Shown here piece after piece: positions 44,977 through 54,989 of a DNA stretch of 64,000 nucleotides; the stretch's first letter is position 1, and every line of letters starts with the position of its first letter. Position numbers and translations under genes: made by a program. The notes under the pieces are model-generated. The model saw nothing but the letters and a program-made list of their open reading frames with translations. It made no database searches and had not been told where the DNA came from. The stretch is from contig JANWWZ010000003.1 in assembly GCA_025057115.1 (NCBI GenBank), positions 62,001 through 126,000 of the forward strand, written 5' to 3'. The stretch comes from Bernardetiaceae bacterium (GTDB lineage Bacteria > Bacteroidota > Bacteroidia > Cytophagales > Thermoflexibacteraceae).

Positions 44977-47900
44977 ATGGCAAGAGATTGCGTCCAGAGA
45001 TGGCTGATGGTTAGCTTTTGTTTAGTTGCCTATTCTACATTAGCACAAAGCCCTACGCAGCAGCAACGGCAGCAAGAATTAAGCGTTTTGCAAGCCCTAT
45101 TTAATCAGTTGGGGGGAGCCAATTGGAGTGGTCCTGGAATGCCTTGGCCAGTGAATGCTCCTAATGCTGCCTCTACTTTTCACACTTGGCCAGGTATCAC
45201 TTGCCAGCCTAATGATACCACAGGAAGAATTATTAAAATCACTTTACCAGGGCGGAATCTCAAAGGGGTGTTACCCGCTGACATAGGCAAACTCACCGAA
45301 CTGCAAGAACTTGACCTTTCCAATAACCAAATTAGTGGAGAAATACCTTCTCAGCTAGCTTCTCTGCCTAAGATCAAAGTAATTAACTTGAGTAAAAACC
45401 GCATCACTAAAATTCCTAGCTTTGCAGCCAATACTTCTTTGCAGAATCTCAATGTTTCAGAAAACCGCTTAGAATTTGACAGTTTTGAACCTAATGTAGG
45501 TCGAGGTTTTACCCTTGTACCTCAAGATAGTATTGGACGAGATACAGTCATTGTACTAAATGAAAAAGATGCTTTTAAGTTTGAAGGCAAAATTGGCGGC
45601 TCTGCTAACATATACCAATGGCTAAAAGATGGGCAGCCTTTCGGCACAGCGAGCCCTAATGCTAGTGCACTGGACTTTCCTGACGTTACGCGCAACCTGC
45701 ATCAAGGCAGATTTGTTTTGCGCATCACTAACCGCGTAGTGCCCGGAGTTACTCTATTCCGCCGAACAATTCGCATCATTGTCAATCCCTGTTTTATTAC
45801 TGGTTCTATCATCAAACCCGCTAAAACAATATACTGTGAAGGAGATAAACCTCCTACCTTTACAGGAGATCCAGCCAGTGGAGCAGTAGGTACATTGCGG
45901 TACCAATGGCAGCGCTCTACTGATAGCACTAACTGGACAAATGTCGGACCTAATAGCAAAGATTACACTCCTAGTGTCATTGGGCAAAGCATCTACTTGC
46001 GGCGCTTAGCCATAGACGAACGCTGTGTGAATGATACCAGCAACGTCATTCGCGTCATTTTTGTACCTAAAATTCGCAACAATACCGTTGAGCCTTCTTA
46101 TATTTATTGTCCAGGAGACAGCATCCGTACTTTTAGAGGTCTTCGCCCTGTAACGGGAGGAGACGGCAACTATCGCTACCAATGGCAAAGCTCTAAAAAT
46201 CTTAAAGACTGGACAGATGAGGATGCTACGATGAACTTTCGTCCCCAAGCCCTAAAAGACACTACTTATTTCCGACGGATCGTTACTGACCGTTCTTCTT
46301 GTGCAGGAGATACTAGCAATGTGCTTAGGGTGATTGTAGCTCCTAAATTTGGTCCTAACATTGTTGGTTTTGATCAGGTGATATGTCCGGGTCAGCGCCC
46401 TCGTGCCCTCCGCGATACAGTTCGGCTCGACTCTACCACCGTGCGCGATACGGTAACTTTTCGCTTTTTATGGCAACGCTCTACGAATGGTCGCAACTGG
46501 GTACGCGCCGACTCCATCACCCGCGCCGATACGTTTACCGTCTTTCAACCACGTGCACTTACTTCAACCACTTTTTTCCGCCGACTGGTGATTGGACCTT
46601 GTACCACCGACACAAGCAACGTAGTAGCCATTACTGTAGCTCCTCCCATTCAAGGCAATTTCATAGAAGCTGACCGACAAACTCTCTGTGACAAGGATAC
46701 CCTTCCCGTTAAACTAAGGGGAGTTATTCCCGTGCCTAAAGGGGGAGGAGGGGAATATACGTACATATGGCAAAGTTCGCTTAATGGGAAAGATTGGAAT
46801 GACCGCGCCACGAGTGATACGCTAGATTTGTTCATCAAAGACATTTCCGATACTACTCTAATACGCCGCATTGTGCGCAGCCGATGCTATACCGATACAA
46901 GCAATGTAGTACAAATTAACCGAGCTTTTGACTTTGGAGAAAACAAGGTAGTAACCACTAGCCGATTAGTTTGCTTTACCGACCGCCCTCCTACTATTCA
47001 AGCCACCCGACCTGCGGAACGCGGTAGGTTCACCATTCAATGGCAAATTTCACCCGATTCTATTAACTGGGCTAATGTGGATTCTACTTTAAGCCGACGC
47101 GATCTGGGCAAAGGAGTGGACTATACTCCCGATACTTTGCGTTTACCATTACAGTACTTCCGAAGACTTATCAGCAATGGATGCCGCACCGATACTAGCA
47201 ACGCCATAGCTTTTCGCGCTTTCTCGCCTTTAAGTGGCAACCGCATAGGACCCCTTACCCAAGAAGTCTGCGAAGGAAGCCCCATAACTCCCATTCGCGG
47301 GCAAGAGCCTCTTCGCGGAGCTGGTAGAAATTACCGCTATCGTTGGGAAATTTCTTATGATAGCATCCGCTGGGCACTGGCAGATACTACAGAAGTATTT
47401 CGTCCTGAAGGACTGGTGCGAACTACTTTGGTGCGTCGCGTTGTTCAAGGTGCTACTTGCAAGTCCGATACTAGCAATATTGTCCAAATACGCATCATCA
47501 ACCGACTGGAAAATAATCGCATTCGCGACAATCAAGAAATTTGTTTTGGCAAAGCTCCAGACACATTGCGCGGTAGCATACCTACAGGTGGCAATGGAAA
47601 ATATACCTACATTTGGCAGCGCGAAGTTCGACCTGATGTATGGGTAACCGTAGGCTCAGGGCAAGACCACTTCCCTGATGTAGTGCAATCAACTCGCTTT
47701 AGGCGAATTGTTTTAACGCAATGTTTTGCCGATACTAGCCAAGCAGTCAATGTGTTTGTAACCCGTCCTATTCGCAATAATCGCATTCTCACTACTAACT
47801 TGACTGTATGCCGTGGAGTGCAGCCTGATACCATCAAAACCACCTTGCCCGAAGACGGAACGGGGGTATTTGAGTACCAATGGCAAGTTTCTGCTGACCG

Positions 47901-48546
47901 AGTAAATTGGCGGAACTTGCCTCGTGAAGTAGGTCCTATTCTAATTCCTCCTATAGCGGACTCTACGCGTTTCTACCGGCGAATAGTGCGCAATAAGTGT
48001 TTTAGCGATACAAGTCTTTCTGTTCCTGTGCGGGTATTGCCGCCGCCTCGCGTAGATGCGGGACCTGATACCAGCGTAATATTTGGCAGAAGTGTACGGC
48101 TGCGCGCAACAGGTGCCCTAAGATATGTTTGGACTCCTAAAGATGGTTTAGATAACGACTCCATTGCTACCCCACTGGCGAGCCCGAGAATAACAACGCG
48201 CTATATCGTACGAGGGGTAGATGCTGCCGGCTGTGTAGGGCAAGATACCGTAGAAGTGCGCGTTATTACTGACCCCGAAAAGCTGGTGGAAATTGTAGAA
48301 GTAATTACTCCTAATGGCGATGGATTGAACGATTTCCTATATGTGAAAAACTTAGAACTTTATCCGCAAAATACGCTTATCATTTTCAACCGATGGGGAC
48401 AGGAGATTTTCCAACGACGCAATTACGCCAATGATTGGGACGGTACTATAGACGGAAAGCCGCTGCCTACAGGAGTGTATTTCTATATTTTCCGCATAGA
48501 AGGTAACCCGCGTCCCAAAACGGGCTCATTCACAATACTTAACTAA
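44977..48546 (+). CDS. Large secreted adhesin-like protein: LRR, eight Ig-like repeats, T9SS type B sorting domain
   Basis: A 1189-residue exported protein. Order: signal peptide (about 1-23), plant-type leucine-rich repeats (about 85-170, NLSKNRI and LDLSNNQISGEIP), an Ig-like spacer, eight tandem Ig-like repeats of about 90 residues (about 268-1022), a PKD-like domain (about 1025-1095) and the C-terminal gliding-associated type B signal (TPNGDGLNDF and N-R-W-G-Q-E-I-F, about 1105-1189). The type B domain is the T9SS export signal used by SprB-like adhesins. It is followed directly by PorP/SprF and OmpA genes, the usual partners. Function is probably surface attachment or gliding. Confidence 0.92.
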   Translation: MARDCVQRWLMVSFCLVAYSTLAQSPTQQQRQQELSVLQALFNQLGGANWSGPGMPWPVNAPNAASTFHTWPGITCQPNDTTGRIIKITLPGRNLKGVLPADIGKLTELQELDLSNNQISGEIPSQLASLPKIKVINLSKNRITKIPSFAANTSLQNLNVSENRLEFDSFEPNVGRGFTLVPQDSIGRDTVIVLNEKDAFKFEGKIGGSANIYQWLKDGQPFGTASPNASALDFPDVTRNLHQGRFVLRITNRVVPGVTLFRRTIRIIVNPCFITGSIIKPAKTIYCEGDKPPTFTGDPASGAVGTLRYQWQRSTDSTNWTNVGPNSKDYTPSVIGQSIYLRRLAIDERCVNDTSNVIRVIFVPKIRNNTVEPSYIYCPGDSIRTFRGLRPVTGGDGNYRYQWQSSKNLKDWTDEDATMNFRPQALKDTTYFRRIVTDRSSCAGDTSNVLRVIVAPKFGPNIVGFDQVICPGQRPRALRDTVRLDSTTVRDTVTFRFLWQRSTNGRNWVRADSITRADTFTVFQPRALTSTTFFRRLVIGPCTTDTSNVVAITVAPPIQGNFIEADRQTLCDKDTLPVKLRGVIPVPKGGGGEYTYIWQSSLNGKDWNDRATSDTLDLFIKDISDTTLIRRIVRSRCYTDTSNVVQINRAFDFGENKVVTTSRLVCFTDRPPTIQATRPAERGRFTIQWQISPDSINWANVDSTLSRRDLGKGVDYTPDTLRLPLQYFRRLISNGCRTDTSNAIAFRAFSPLSGNRIGPLTQEVCEGSPITPIRGQEPLRGAGRNYRYRWEISYDSIRWALADTTEVFRPEGLVRTTLVRRVVQGATCKSDTSNIVQIRIINRLENNRIRDNQEICFGKAPDTLRGSIPTGGNGKYTYIWQREVRPDVWVTVGSGQDHFPDVVQSTRFRRIVLTQCFADTSQAVNVFVTRPIRNNRILTTNLTVCRGVQPDTIKTTLPEDGTGVFEYQWQVSADRVNWRNLPREVGPILIPPIADSTRFYRRIVRNKCFSDTSLSVPVRVLPPPRVDAGPDTSVIFGRSVRLRATGALRYVWTPKDGLDNDSIATPLASPRITTRYIVRGVDAAGCVGQDTVEVRVITDPEKLVEIVEVITPNGDGLNDFLYVKNLELYPQNTLIIFNRWGQEIFQRRNYANDWDGTIDGKPLPTGVYFYIFRIEGNPRPKTGSFTILN
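45781..48033 (+). repeat. Eight tandem Ig-like repeats of about 90 residues
   Basis: Each repeat begins near a Cys-x-G/D motif, has a central Tyr-x-W-Q pattern (for example Y-Q-W-Q) and ends with C-x-x-D-T-S-N. Two Cys per repeat suggest one disulfide per domain. The protein repeats are clear, but the DNA has diverged, so they are old rather than recent copies. Confidence 0.85.
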
Positions 48547-48548
48547 GT

Positions 48549-49607
48549 ATGAGAAACATCTTTTTTCTAGGGTGGTGTCTGTTGAGTTGGAAGGTTTTCG
48601 CTCAACAGATACCGTTATATAGTCAGTATTTTCACAATCCCTTTATCTACAATCCTGCTTGGGCTGGATTGGATAAGTTTGCTTCTGCTAATTTGACTTT
48701 TCGCCGCCAATGGGAAGGGTTGGAAGGTGCTCCGCAAACTATTTTAGCTACTCTTGACTTGCCTTTTTATGAGTACAGAGCAGGCTTTGGCATCAATGTC
48801 TATCAAGACCGCATAGGAATTTTCCAGCAAAATAAAGTGCAGTTTAGCTATGCCTATCACTTGTTTGAGCTCTATGAAAATAGTTCTATATTTTCCTTTG
48901 GGCTCACGGGAGGGCTCATCACTAACCGCATTGATTTTGCTAATGCCTTTATTCTCAACCCTAACGACCCTCACATTCTCAACAATACAGGCAATTATCA
49001 AGGCATGGAGTTTACCTTTGGCATGAATTACATCTTTCAAGATAAATTTCAGCTGGGTTTCACCATGCCTCAATTTCTCACCACTGGCATTAGAACGATA
49101 GATAACGGCACTAATAATATCGGTTTAAAACCCCATTTTTTGTTTGCTGCTAAGTGTACATTAAAAACTTATGACGAAATTCATCGCATTGAACCCATGT
49201 TAATGTTGCGCAAGGTGGGTAACGTACCTATTCAGTTTGACGTAGGAGCGCAATACACATGGAATAACACGCTTTGGTTTAATGCTGCTTTTCGCACTAG
49301 CTACAGTGCAGTAGCAGCAGTGGGAGTAAATTTGAGGAATTTCCGCGTAGGACTTGCGCGAGATTTTCCTATTTCAGAATTACAAGGAGCTGTGGGAAGC
49401 ACTAATGAAATTATGGTGGGCTACAAGTTCAACCACCTGAAAACAAAAGTATATGGGGCACCTAAAGGGCGCGCCAATACTAATATTCGCCGTAAAGTAG
49501 AACATCCTTCTAAACCTGGACCAGTGTATCGTCCTAATAATATTCATTTAAAAAAGACCCCGAAGAAAAAACCTAAGGTTTTACGCTCACGTCGAAGAAT
49601 GCGGTGA
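48549..49607 (+). CDS. PorP/SprF family type IX secretion membrane protein
   Basis: A 352-residue outer-membrane beta-barrel protein with a signal peptide (about 1-18). The mature start I-P-L-Y-S-Q-Y-F-H-N-P-F-I-Y-N-P-A-W-A-G is the PorP/SprF hallmark. The C-terminal 50 residues are a basic Lys/Arg-rich tail, probably periplasmic. SprF-type proteins are needed for surface delivery of their adjacent type B adhesin, here the 1189-residue protein 2 bases upstream. Confidence 0.93.
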   Translation: MRNIFFLGWCLLSWKVFAQQIPLYSQYFHNPFIYNPAWAGLDKFASANLTFRRQWEGLEGAPQTILATLDLPFYEYRAGFGINVYQDRIGIFQQNKVQFSYAYHLFELYENSSIFSFGLTGGLITNRIDFANAFILNPNDPHILNNTGNYQGMEFTFGMNYIFQDKFQLGFTMPQFLTTGIRTIDNGTNNIGLKPHFLFAAKCTLKTYDEIHRIEPMLMLRKVGNVPIQFDVGAQYTWNNTLWFNAAFRTSYSAVAAVGVNLRNFRVGLARDFPISELQGAVGSTNEIMVGYKFNHLKTKVYGAPKGRANTNIRRKVEHPSKPGPVYRPNNIHLKKTPKKKPKVLRSRRRMR

Positions 49608-51754
49608 TGATTATGCGGATAGTCTTGCGGATGTATCTGCTATGGACTGCCTTTGTACCGATTATTGCAAATGCACAGAATGAAGAAGGGCGTTTTAAAA
49701 TCCGACTGTTGCCTCTTAATACTTCTCGCGATGAAATCTTTCCTACCTTTTACGGCAATCAGTTGTATTTTATTTCGGCTCAAAAAATTAAATCTCCTAT
49801 CATAGGTTCGGGCAATGAACTTAATTATTACTTATTGCCTCATCCAGATAGTAGCTATCTATTTCGCAAACGCATTTTTTTAGCGCAAAAGAAACAGGAG
49901 CAAGGTTCCTTGCTAGGAGCATCTTATTTAACTGCCACTAATACTATTTTTTATGCTCGTCAGCTTGCCAAGCGAAAGGGCGTCCACCTTTATGCGGCTC
50001 ACGTTTCAGATAATGTGTGGTATAGCGTAGTCCCTATACTTGACTATTTGCCTGATACAGTGGTATTGTGTTGTCCTTCTGTTAGCCAAGATGGGCGTAT
50101 GCTGTATTTTGCCGCCCATCTACCTGAGGGCATGGGTGGTATGGACATTTACGTGATGGTAAAAGATAGCACAGGCAAGTGGTCTGAACCTTTCAACTTA
50201 GGTCCCAGTATTAACTCTCCTTACGATGAAATTACCCCTTTTATACATTCAGAGGGAAATTTGTACTTTTCCTCCAACCGACCTAATGGCTTTGGAGGGT
50301 ATGATATCTACGAGTCGCCTTTTGTTGCAGGTAAATTACAAGAAGGGAAGCTGATGCCTCCACCTTTCAATTCCGATAGGGATGATGTGGCTTTGATTAT
50401 GAGCGAGTCCCAGCGAGTGGGTTATTTCTCCTCTAATCGAAGGGGAAATTATGACATTTATGCGGTGCAGGTAGAACTCTTGCATGTCTCTCGCCATCTA
50501 TCTGAACAAAGTGGAAACTTTTACCGACAGTTTGACATGGAATTAAGCGGCACTGTCATAGATACTGCTAATCGGCAGCCTATTCGCGGGGCTTTAGTCA
50601 AACTGCGCGACCTCTATGACGACCAAATTCGCATTACGTTTACCGATAACATCGGCAATTACCACTTTACTATTAAAAACGACCACAAATATGAAATAGG
50701 AGTCTCTAAAGTGGGTTACCGAAGTAGTGAAGATATAGAATTTTCTACCATTGGCATCACTGAGCCTATTTCTCTTAACATTAACTTGCTAATGGCTCTT
50801 CCCCTTTATCGCCAATCGCTGCGAGTGCAAGTATGGGAAGCAGATGTTTTTCAGAAAAGTTACAAAACTCCTATTAGCGATGCCATTTTAGTGCTAGAAG
50901 ACATAGGGAGCGGGGAAAGATATGAGAAGCGTAGCCAACCTGATGGATCTTGTACTTTTATCATAGAACAAGGCAGAACTTACAAATTATTTGCAGAAGC
51001 TGCGGGATATCGAAGAAGTTTACCTTATCGAATCGTAGCTCATCCGCGCACAGGGCAACTCATAGAGATGAATGTTGAACTACCCCGCGAAGAGGTTACT
51101 GATGACCCTTCCAGTCGTTATATCAAAACCATTGTAGTCAATCAAGATAGTAACAAACCACTTGTAAACGCTATTGTTTACCTCACCAATCCTGCCACAG
51201 CAGAAACGCGCTTTCTATATACGGACATGGAAGGAACAGCAATCTTTAAGGCTGACTCCAATGCAGTGTATAAGATAGAAGCACAACTTGCTGGCTATCA
51301 AATGGAAGACTACATGATTTTTGCAGGAAAAGACATAGACCCTGGCAAAACTCAAGAACTCCTCCTGCCGCTTAAGCCAGTTGAGTACAATCCCATTCCG
51401 CTGGATGTTACTCTTCCTACTATTTACTACAATGCTGACCGAGAAATTTTAAGTGAAGAAGTAAAAAATCAACTTACGCGCGTATTACAACTTATGAAGG
51501 AGTATCCAGGCATTAGAGTAGCAATAGAGGCACATGCAGGTACTCACGAGGCAAAAAATGTGTATGAAATAGCTCTAAAAAGAGCCAATGCAGCAGCAGC
51601 GTACTTATTCAAAAATGGCATTGCACGCCAACGCGTTGTGGCAATTAGAAGTTTCGGAGCTGAACGCCAGCGCTATAATTGCCAGCGCAAGGAATGTACT
51701 CCAGAACAAAAGCGCGCCAACCGGAGGGTGGAGTTTATTATTGTTTACCGCTAG
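49607..51754 (+). CDS. OmpA-family protein with PD40 (WD40-like) repeats and CarboxypepD_reg-like domains
   Basis: A 715-residue exported protein: signal peptide (about 1-22), WD40-like PD40 beta-propeller repeats (about 35-290, motifs S-Q-D-G-R, F-S-S-N-R), two or three carboxypeptidase-regulatory-like beta domains (about 310-600), and a C-terminal OmpA peptidoglycan-binding domain (about 605-715, R-A-N-R-R-V-E-F). This is the PE-type partner found downstream of PorP/SprF genes in Bacteroidota. The start ATG overlaps the upstream stop by one base (TGATG). Its stop overlaps that of the convergent isochorismate synthase gene. Confidence 0.9.
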   Translation: MIMRIVLRMYLLWTAFVPIIANAQNEEGRFKIRLLPLNTSRDEIFPTFYGNQLYFISAQKIKSPIIGSGNELNYYLLPHPDSSYLFRKRIFLAQKKQEQGSLLGASYLTATNTIFYARQLAKRKGVHLYAAHVSDNVWYSVVPILDYLPDTVVLCCPSVSQDGRMLYFAAHLPEGMGGMDIYVMVKDSTGKWSEPFNLGPSINSPYDEITPFIHSEGNLYFSSNRPNGFGGYDIYESPFVAGKLQEGKLMPPPFNSDRDDVALIMSESQRVGYFSSNRRGNYDIYAVQVELLHVSRHLSEQSGNFYRQFDMELSGTVIDTANRQPIRGALVKLRDLYDDQIRITFTDNIGNYHFTIKNDHKYEIGVSKVGYRSSEDIEFSTIGITEPISLNINLLMALPLYRQSLRVQVWEADVFQKSYKTPISDAILVLEDIGSGERYEKRSQPDGSCTFIIEQGRTYKLFAEAAGYRRSLPYRIVAHPRTGQLIEMNVELPREEVTDDPSSRYIKTIVVNQDSNKPLVNAIVYLTNPATAETRFLYTDMEGTAIFKADSNAVYKIEAQLAGYQMEDYMIFAGKDIDPGKTQELLLPLKPVEYNPIPLDVTLPTIYYNADREILSEEVKNQLTRVLQLMKEYPGIRVAIEAHAGTHEAKNVYEIALKRANAAAAYLFKNGIARQRVVAIRSFGAERQRYNCQRKECTPEQKRANRRVEFIIVYR

Positions 51755-52953
51755 CTACGAAGAACTTTTAATAAAGTATCGCACTTCATTTCCGTTTCTT
51801 GCCATTCTTTTTCAGGGTCTGAGTCTTCCGTAATGCCTGCTCCTGCATATAGAATCACATGATTGTGTTGTAATTGCAAGCAGCGCAGGTTGACAAAAAG
51901 GTGGCTCTCGTTTTCTATATTGACACAGCCAAGGTAACCGCTGTATAAGGAACGGTCATAGTGTTCATATTGGTAAATAAAAGCTGCTGCTGGCTCTTTT
52001 GGCATGCCGCACACCGCAGAAGTGGGATGCAAAAGGGAAAGCATTACCGTTCCTAGCTGGGGGAAGTTAGTAGCTCGCATATCTACTTCAAAATCAGTCC
52101 TTAGGTGAATTAACTCGCCAGCAGCTACTGTGCGCGGTCCATATTCTTCAAACTCGCGCAATCGGATTTTTTTAAAACAATTAATGATGTAGCGGCTCAC
52201 CATGGCTTGCTCACCGATTTCTTTTTGCGTCCACGTAGCTTGTTGCAAATTAGTGAGTCCGTTGCGGGCTTTAGTGCCTGCCAGTGCCATTGTGCGAAAA
52301 ATTTGATGCTTATCCACACTTACCAGCAGTTCGGGACTTGCTCCTATCCATACACCTACTTCAGGAATGGCTACTAGAGAGACAAAAGCCGAAGGGTATC
52401 GATAAGTAAGCCGCAGAAAAAAGTCAATAGGATGGAACTCTTTTTCTAGCAAGATGCACTTCTGCCGAGAGAGAACTACCTTTTGAAACTCGTGTCGTTC
52501 AATAGCGCGTATTGCTTCGCTAACAATCAATTGAAACGACTCAGGAGTATGTACGGATATAGTGGTGGGAGATAAATAGCCTTTGAAATGATCTATTTGT
52601 AGTGGTGTCAGAAGGGAGGATTGCTGTTCAAACAGTTGGATTGAATTAGCGCTGACCAGTTGACCAGTATTTTTTTCGGGGAACATTTCCCACTTGTATT
52701 GCTCATCAGCGGGAATAAAATACACGCCTTTTCTTACATCGAAAGGTGCTACCAGAAAGCCAGCGGGAAGAATTTCTAAATCTGCTTGGTCATAATGTTT
52801 CGGCGAAGAAGAAAAAGATGCTACTAAGTAGAGATATTTGTTCTCTGGCATCCTCCAAAGTGCAAAAGAACGCTGGGCTTGGCAAAGATTAGAGACAACT
52901 CGGCTCAGTTGGGCGGACAAATCTATTGCTACAGTATCACAAACAGACAACAT
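51751..52953 (-). CDS. menF: Isochorismate synthase
   Basis: A 400-residue chorismate-utilising enzyme of the MenF/EntC/PabB fold. The E-F-Q-K-V-V-L-S-R motif near residue 180 and the late H-P-T-S-A-V-C-G-M-P and P-E-K-E-W-Q-E-T motifs support isochorismate synthase, for menaquinone. Other men genes are not adjacent. The ATG at 52953 gives the normal family N-terminus; a TTG at 53079 would add 42 unrelated residues and is rejected. The stop codon overlaps that of the convergent OmpA gene. Confidence 0.9.
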   Translation of the reverse strand: MLSVCDTVAIDLSAQLSRVVSNLCQAQRSFALWRMPENKYLYLVASFSSSPKHYDQADLEILPAGFLVAPFDVRKGVYFIPADEQYKWEMFPEKNTGQLVSANSIQLFEQQSSLLTPLQIDHFKGYLSPTTISVHTPESFQLIVSEAIRAIERHEFQKVVLSRQKCILLEKEFHPIDFFLRLTYRYPSAFVSLVAIPEVGVWIGASPELLVSVDKHQIFRTMALAGTKARNGLTNLQQATWTQKEIGEQAMVSRYIINCFKKIRLREFEEYGPRTVAAGELIHLRTDFEVDMRATNFPQLGTVMLSLLHPTSAVCGMPKEPAAAFIYQYEHYDRSLYSGYLGCVNIENESHLFVNLRCLQLQHNHVILYAGAGITEDSDPEKEWQETEMKCDTLLKVLRS

Positions 52954-53084
52954 AAGGCGGACAAAGTTCTCAAAGAAAAAACCTATTGATAAATTCAGTT
53001 GTTGGGCAAACCGAATGGTAAAAAACGGCAATCTAAAATAGTTTTTAATGTTGGCTAAGGCAGGTAAACCCTTTGACAATTTGC

Positions 53085-54182
53085 TTAATGGGCTATTGCT
53101 ACAGAAACAGGAGGATTTAATTCCATTTTTTGCGCTAGCTGCAATATGTCCTCTACCACCATTTCATTAAGTGGAATGCCCTTGAGGCGCCTGATTGCTT
53201 CTGTCTCCCGTTCAGGGTCGCCAGGAATGAGCACTCGCTCATAGCCTTCCACAGGTTGCGCACTGCGAAATCGGGTAATCCACTTATCCATGTGATACTT
53301 AAACTCTTCTACTGGGCGAAAAGCATCGATGCGCATAGCACCGAAGAAATGTCCCAGACCTTGCCCTACTGGGTCAGCAGGCAAAGGCAAAAAACTAACG
53401 AAGGGAGGTGCCCACGGACCATATCCCGCTCCAGAAAGTACCGCCGAGAATATGTCTACGATAGCCCCTAAACAATACCCTTTATGACTTCCATGTTCTC
53501 TATCAGAACCAAGGGGCAGCAGGGCTCCTCCTTTTTTGAGAGCATTGGGATCAGTAGTGGGTTTGCCTGTGCTATCTTGCACCCAACCCAAAGGGGCTTG
53601 TGCATTTTTGCGTTGAAGGATTTCTAACTTGCCATTGGCAGCTGTGGTGGTAGCAAAGTCGGCTACCAGCGGCGGTTGAGTCCCAGCAGGAATAGCTACT
53701 GCAATAGGGTTAGTACCTAAAAGCCGCTCTGTGGAGAAGGTGGGAGCTACTAAGGGACTGGCGTTAGTCATGGCAATGCCGATCATGTCGTAGGAAAGTG
53801 CCTGCATGGCATACTGTCCCGCAATGCCAAAGTGATTAGAATTGCGCACACTCACCCAGCCTGTTCCTACCTGTTGTGCTTTTTGGATAGCTATTTGCAT
53901 AGCTTGAGAGGCTACTACTAAGCCCAAACCCGCGTCTCCGTCCACAGTAGCGGTAGAGGAAGTTTGGTAAAGGATGCGTATAGAGGGCGTAGGGTTAATT
54001 CGTCCTGCTTCCCAGAGGCGCACATATCCCGAGAGGCGGGCAATTCCGTGAGAGTCGATGCCGCGCAAATCTGCTGCCAGTAAATTTTGAGTAGCTACTG
54101 CTGCATGAGAAGACGGGCAACCTATTCGGCAAAAAATCTGATAAACAAACTGATAAAGAGACTCGTAAGAAAAAACTCTCAT
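53085..54182 (-). CDS. Ldh_2 family malate/L-lactate/ureidoglycolate-type dehydrogenase
   Basis: A 365-residue NAD(P)-dependent oxidoreductase of the Ldh_2 family, a fold distinct from the Rossmann lactate dehydrogenases. Motifs: D-S-H-G-I-A-R (catalytic His, about 45), N-S-N-H-F-G-I-A-G-Q-Y-A (about 117) and N-P-I-A-V-A-I-P (about 160). The exact substrate (malate, 2,3-diketogulonate, ureidoglycolate or an L-lactate analogue) is not resolvable by eye. It lies between isochorismate synthase and the ribosomal protein operon on the minus strand. Confidence 0.9.
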   Translation of the reverse strand: MRVFSYESLYQFVYQIFCRIGCPSSHAAVATQNLLAADLRGIDSHGIARLSGYVRLWEAGRINPTPSIRILYQTSSTATVDGDAGLGLVVASQAMQIAIQKAQQVGTGWVSVRNSNHFGIAGQYAMQALSYDMIGIAMTNASPLVAPTFSTERLLGTNPIAVAIPAGTQPPLVADFATTTAANGKLEILQRKNAQAPLGWVQDSTGKPTTDPNALKKGGALLPLGSDREHGSHKGYCLGAIVDIFSAVLSGAGYGPWAPPFVSFLPLPADPVGQGLGHFFGAMRIDAFRPVEEFKYHMDKWITRFRSAQPVEGYERVLIPGDPERETEAIRRLKGIPLNEMVVEDILQLAQKMELNPPVSVAIAH

Positions 54183-54193
54183 ATGTTCACAAG

Positions 54194-54236
54194 AAAATTG
54201 CGGGTTCGGGTTTTACGACCCTTTACCCGCAATTTT
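54194..54236 (-). terminator. Terminator of the rpsF-rpsR-rplI operon
   Basis: A 12-bp perfect outer stem (54194-54205 with 54225-54236) and an inner 4-bp stem. On the minus strand it leads into TTTTCTTG. It lies 23 bases after the rplI stop. Confidence 0.7.
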
Positions 54237-54258
54237 AAGCGCTATTGACTTAGTTTGA

Positions 54259-54702
54259 TTAACCTGCTACTACGTCGATAACAATTTCTTTTTTTACTTC
54301 TTTGTGAAGGTCTAGCACGGCAACATACTGCCCCAGCATTTTAATTTCGGTTTTGAAAGAAATTTTTCTGCGATCAATTTCAAAACCTTTTTCGCGCAGT
54401 GCTTCAGCTACCTGAGTAGTTGTAACAGCACCGAAGATTTTACCACTTTCGCCGGCTTTAGCTACAATTTGTATAACAGTGTCTCCAATTTGTTCGGCCA
54501 GTTGTTGGGCTTGTTGTTTGATTTTTTCAGCTTTATGAGCTGCTTGCTTGATATTTTCTGCGATAATTTTTTTGTTAGATGCCGTGGCAGGTATTGCTAA
54601 ACCTTTAGGAATGAGGTAATTACGCGCATAACCGGGCTTAACGTTAACAATGTCATTCTTGTAGCCCAATCCTGCTACATCTTCTTTTAGTATTACTTCC
54701 AT
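54259..54702 (-). CDS. rplI: 50S ribosomal protein L9
   Basis: A 147-residue ribosomal protein. The N-domain motif D-V-A-G-L-G-Y-K-N-D-I-V-N-V-K-P-G-Y-A-R-N-Y-L is followed by the long helix connecting to the C-terminal domain (about 40-147). This is the family length and the last gene of the operon. Confidence 0.97.
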   Translation of the reverse strand: MEVILKEDVAGLGYKNDIVNVKPGYARNYLIPKGLAIPATASNKKIIAENIKQAAHKAEKIKQQAQQLAEQIGDTVIQIVAKAGESGKIFGAVTTTQVAEALREKGFEIDRRKISFKTEIKMLGQYVAVLDLHKEVKKEIVIDVVAG

Positions 54703-54728
54703 AACAGTTGAAGGAGTATTGAAACAGT

Positions 54729-54983
54729 TTACTTGAGCGAATCGGCTATGTAAGGTAGTAATGCCAAGTGACGGGCTCGTTTGATGGCTTTGGCTAAACG
54801 GCGTTGGTATTTAAGGCTTGTTCCTGTTAGGCGCCGTGGCAAAATTTTTCCCTGCTCATTGACGAACTTGAGCAAGAAATTCGCGTCTTTGTAGTCTATG
54901 TACTTAATGCCACTTTTTTTGAAGCGGCAGTATTTTTTCTTGACTTCTGGATTTCTAACAACGGGCTCGTTAATTAGTGTCAT
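54729..54983 (-). CDS. rpsR: 30S ribosomal protein S18
   Basis: An 84-residue basic ribosomal protein with the [20 protein letters not shown] segment and the T-G[17 protein letters not shown] motif. The single Cys at 20 (KKYCRF) is in place for binding S6. Confidence 0.97.
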   Translation of the reverse strand: MTLINEPVVRNPEVKKKYCRFKKSGIKYIDYKDANFLLKFVNEQGKILPRRLTGTSLKYQRRLAKAIKRARHLALLPYIADSLK

Positions 54984-54989
54984 GGCTGA

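Noticed and set aside
45702-47843. Minus-strand ORFs inside the repeat adhesin gene
   Set aside because: These come from the repeated codon pattern of the Ig-like repeats read backwards.
52954-53079. N-terminal extension of isochorismate synthase to a TTG at 53079
   Set aside because: The extra 42 residues resemble no family member, while the ATG at 52953 gives the normal N-terminus.
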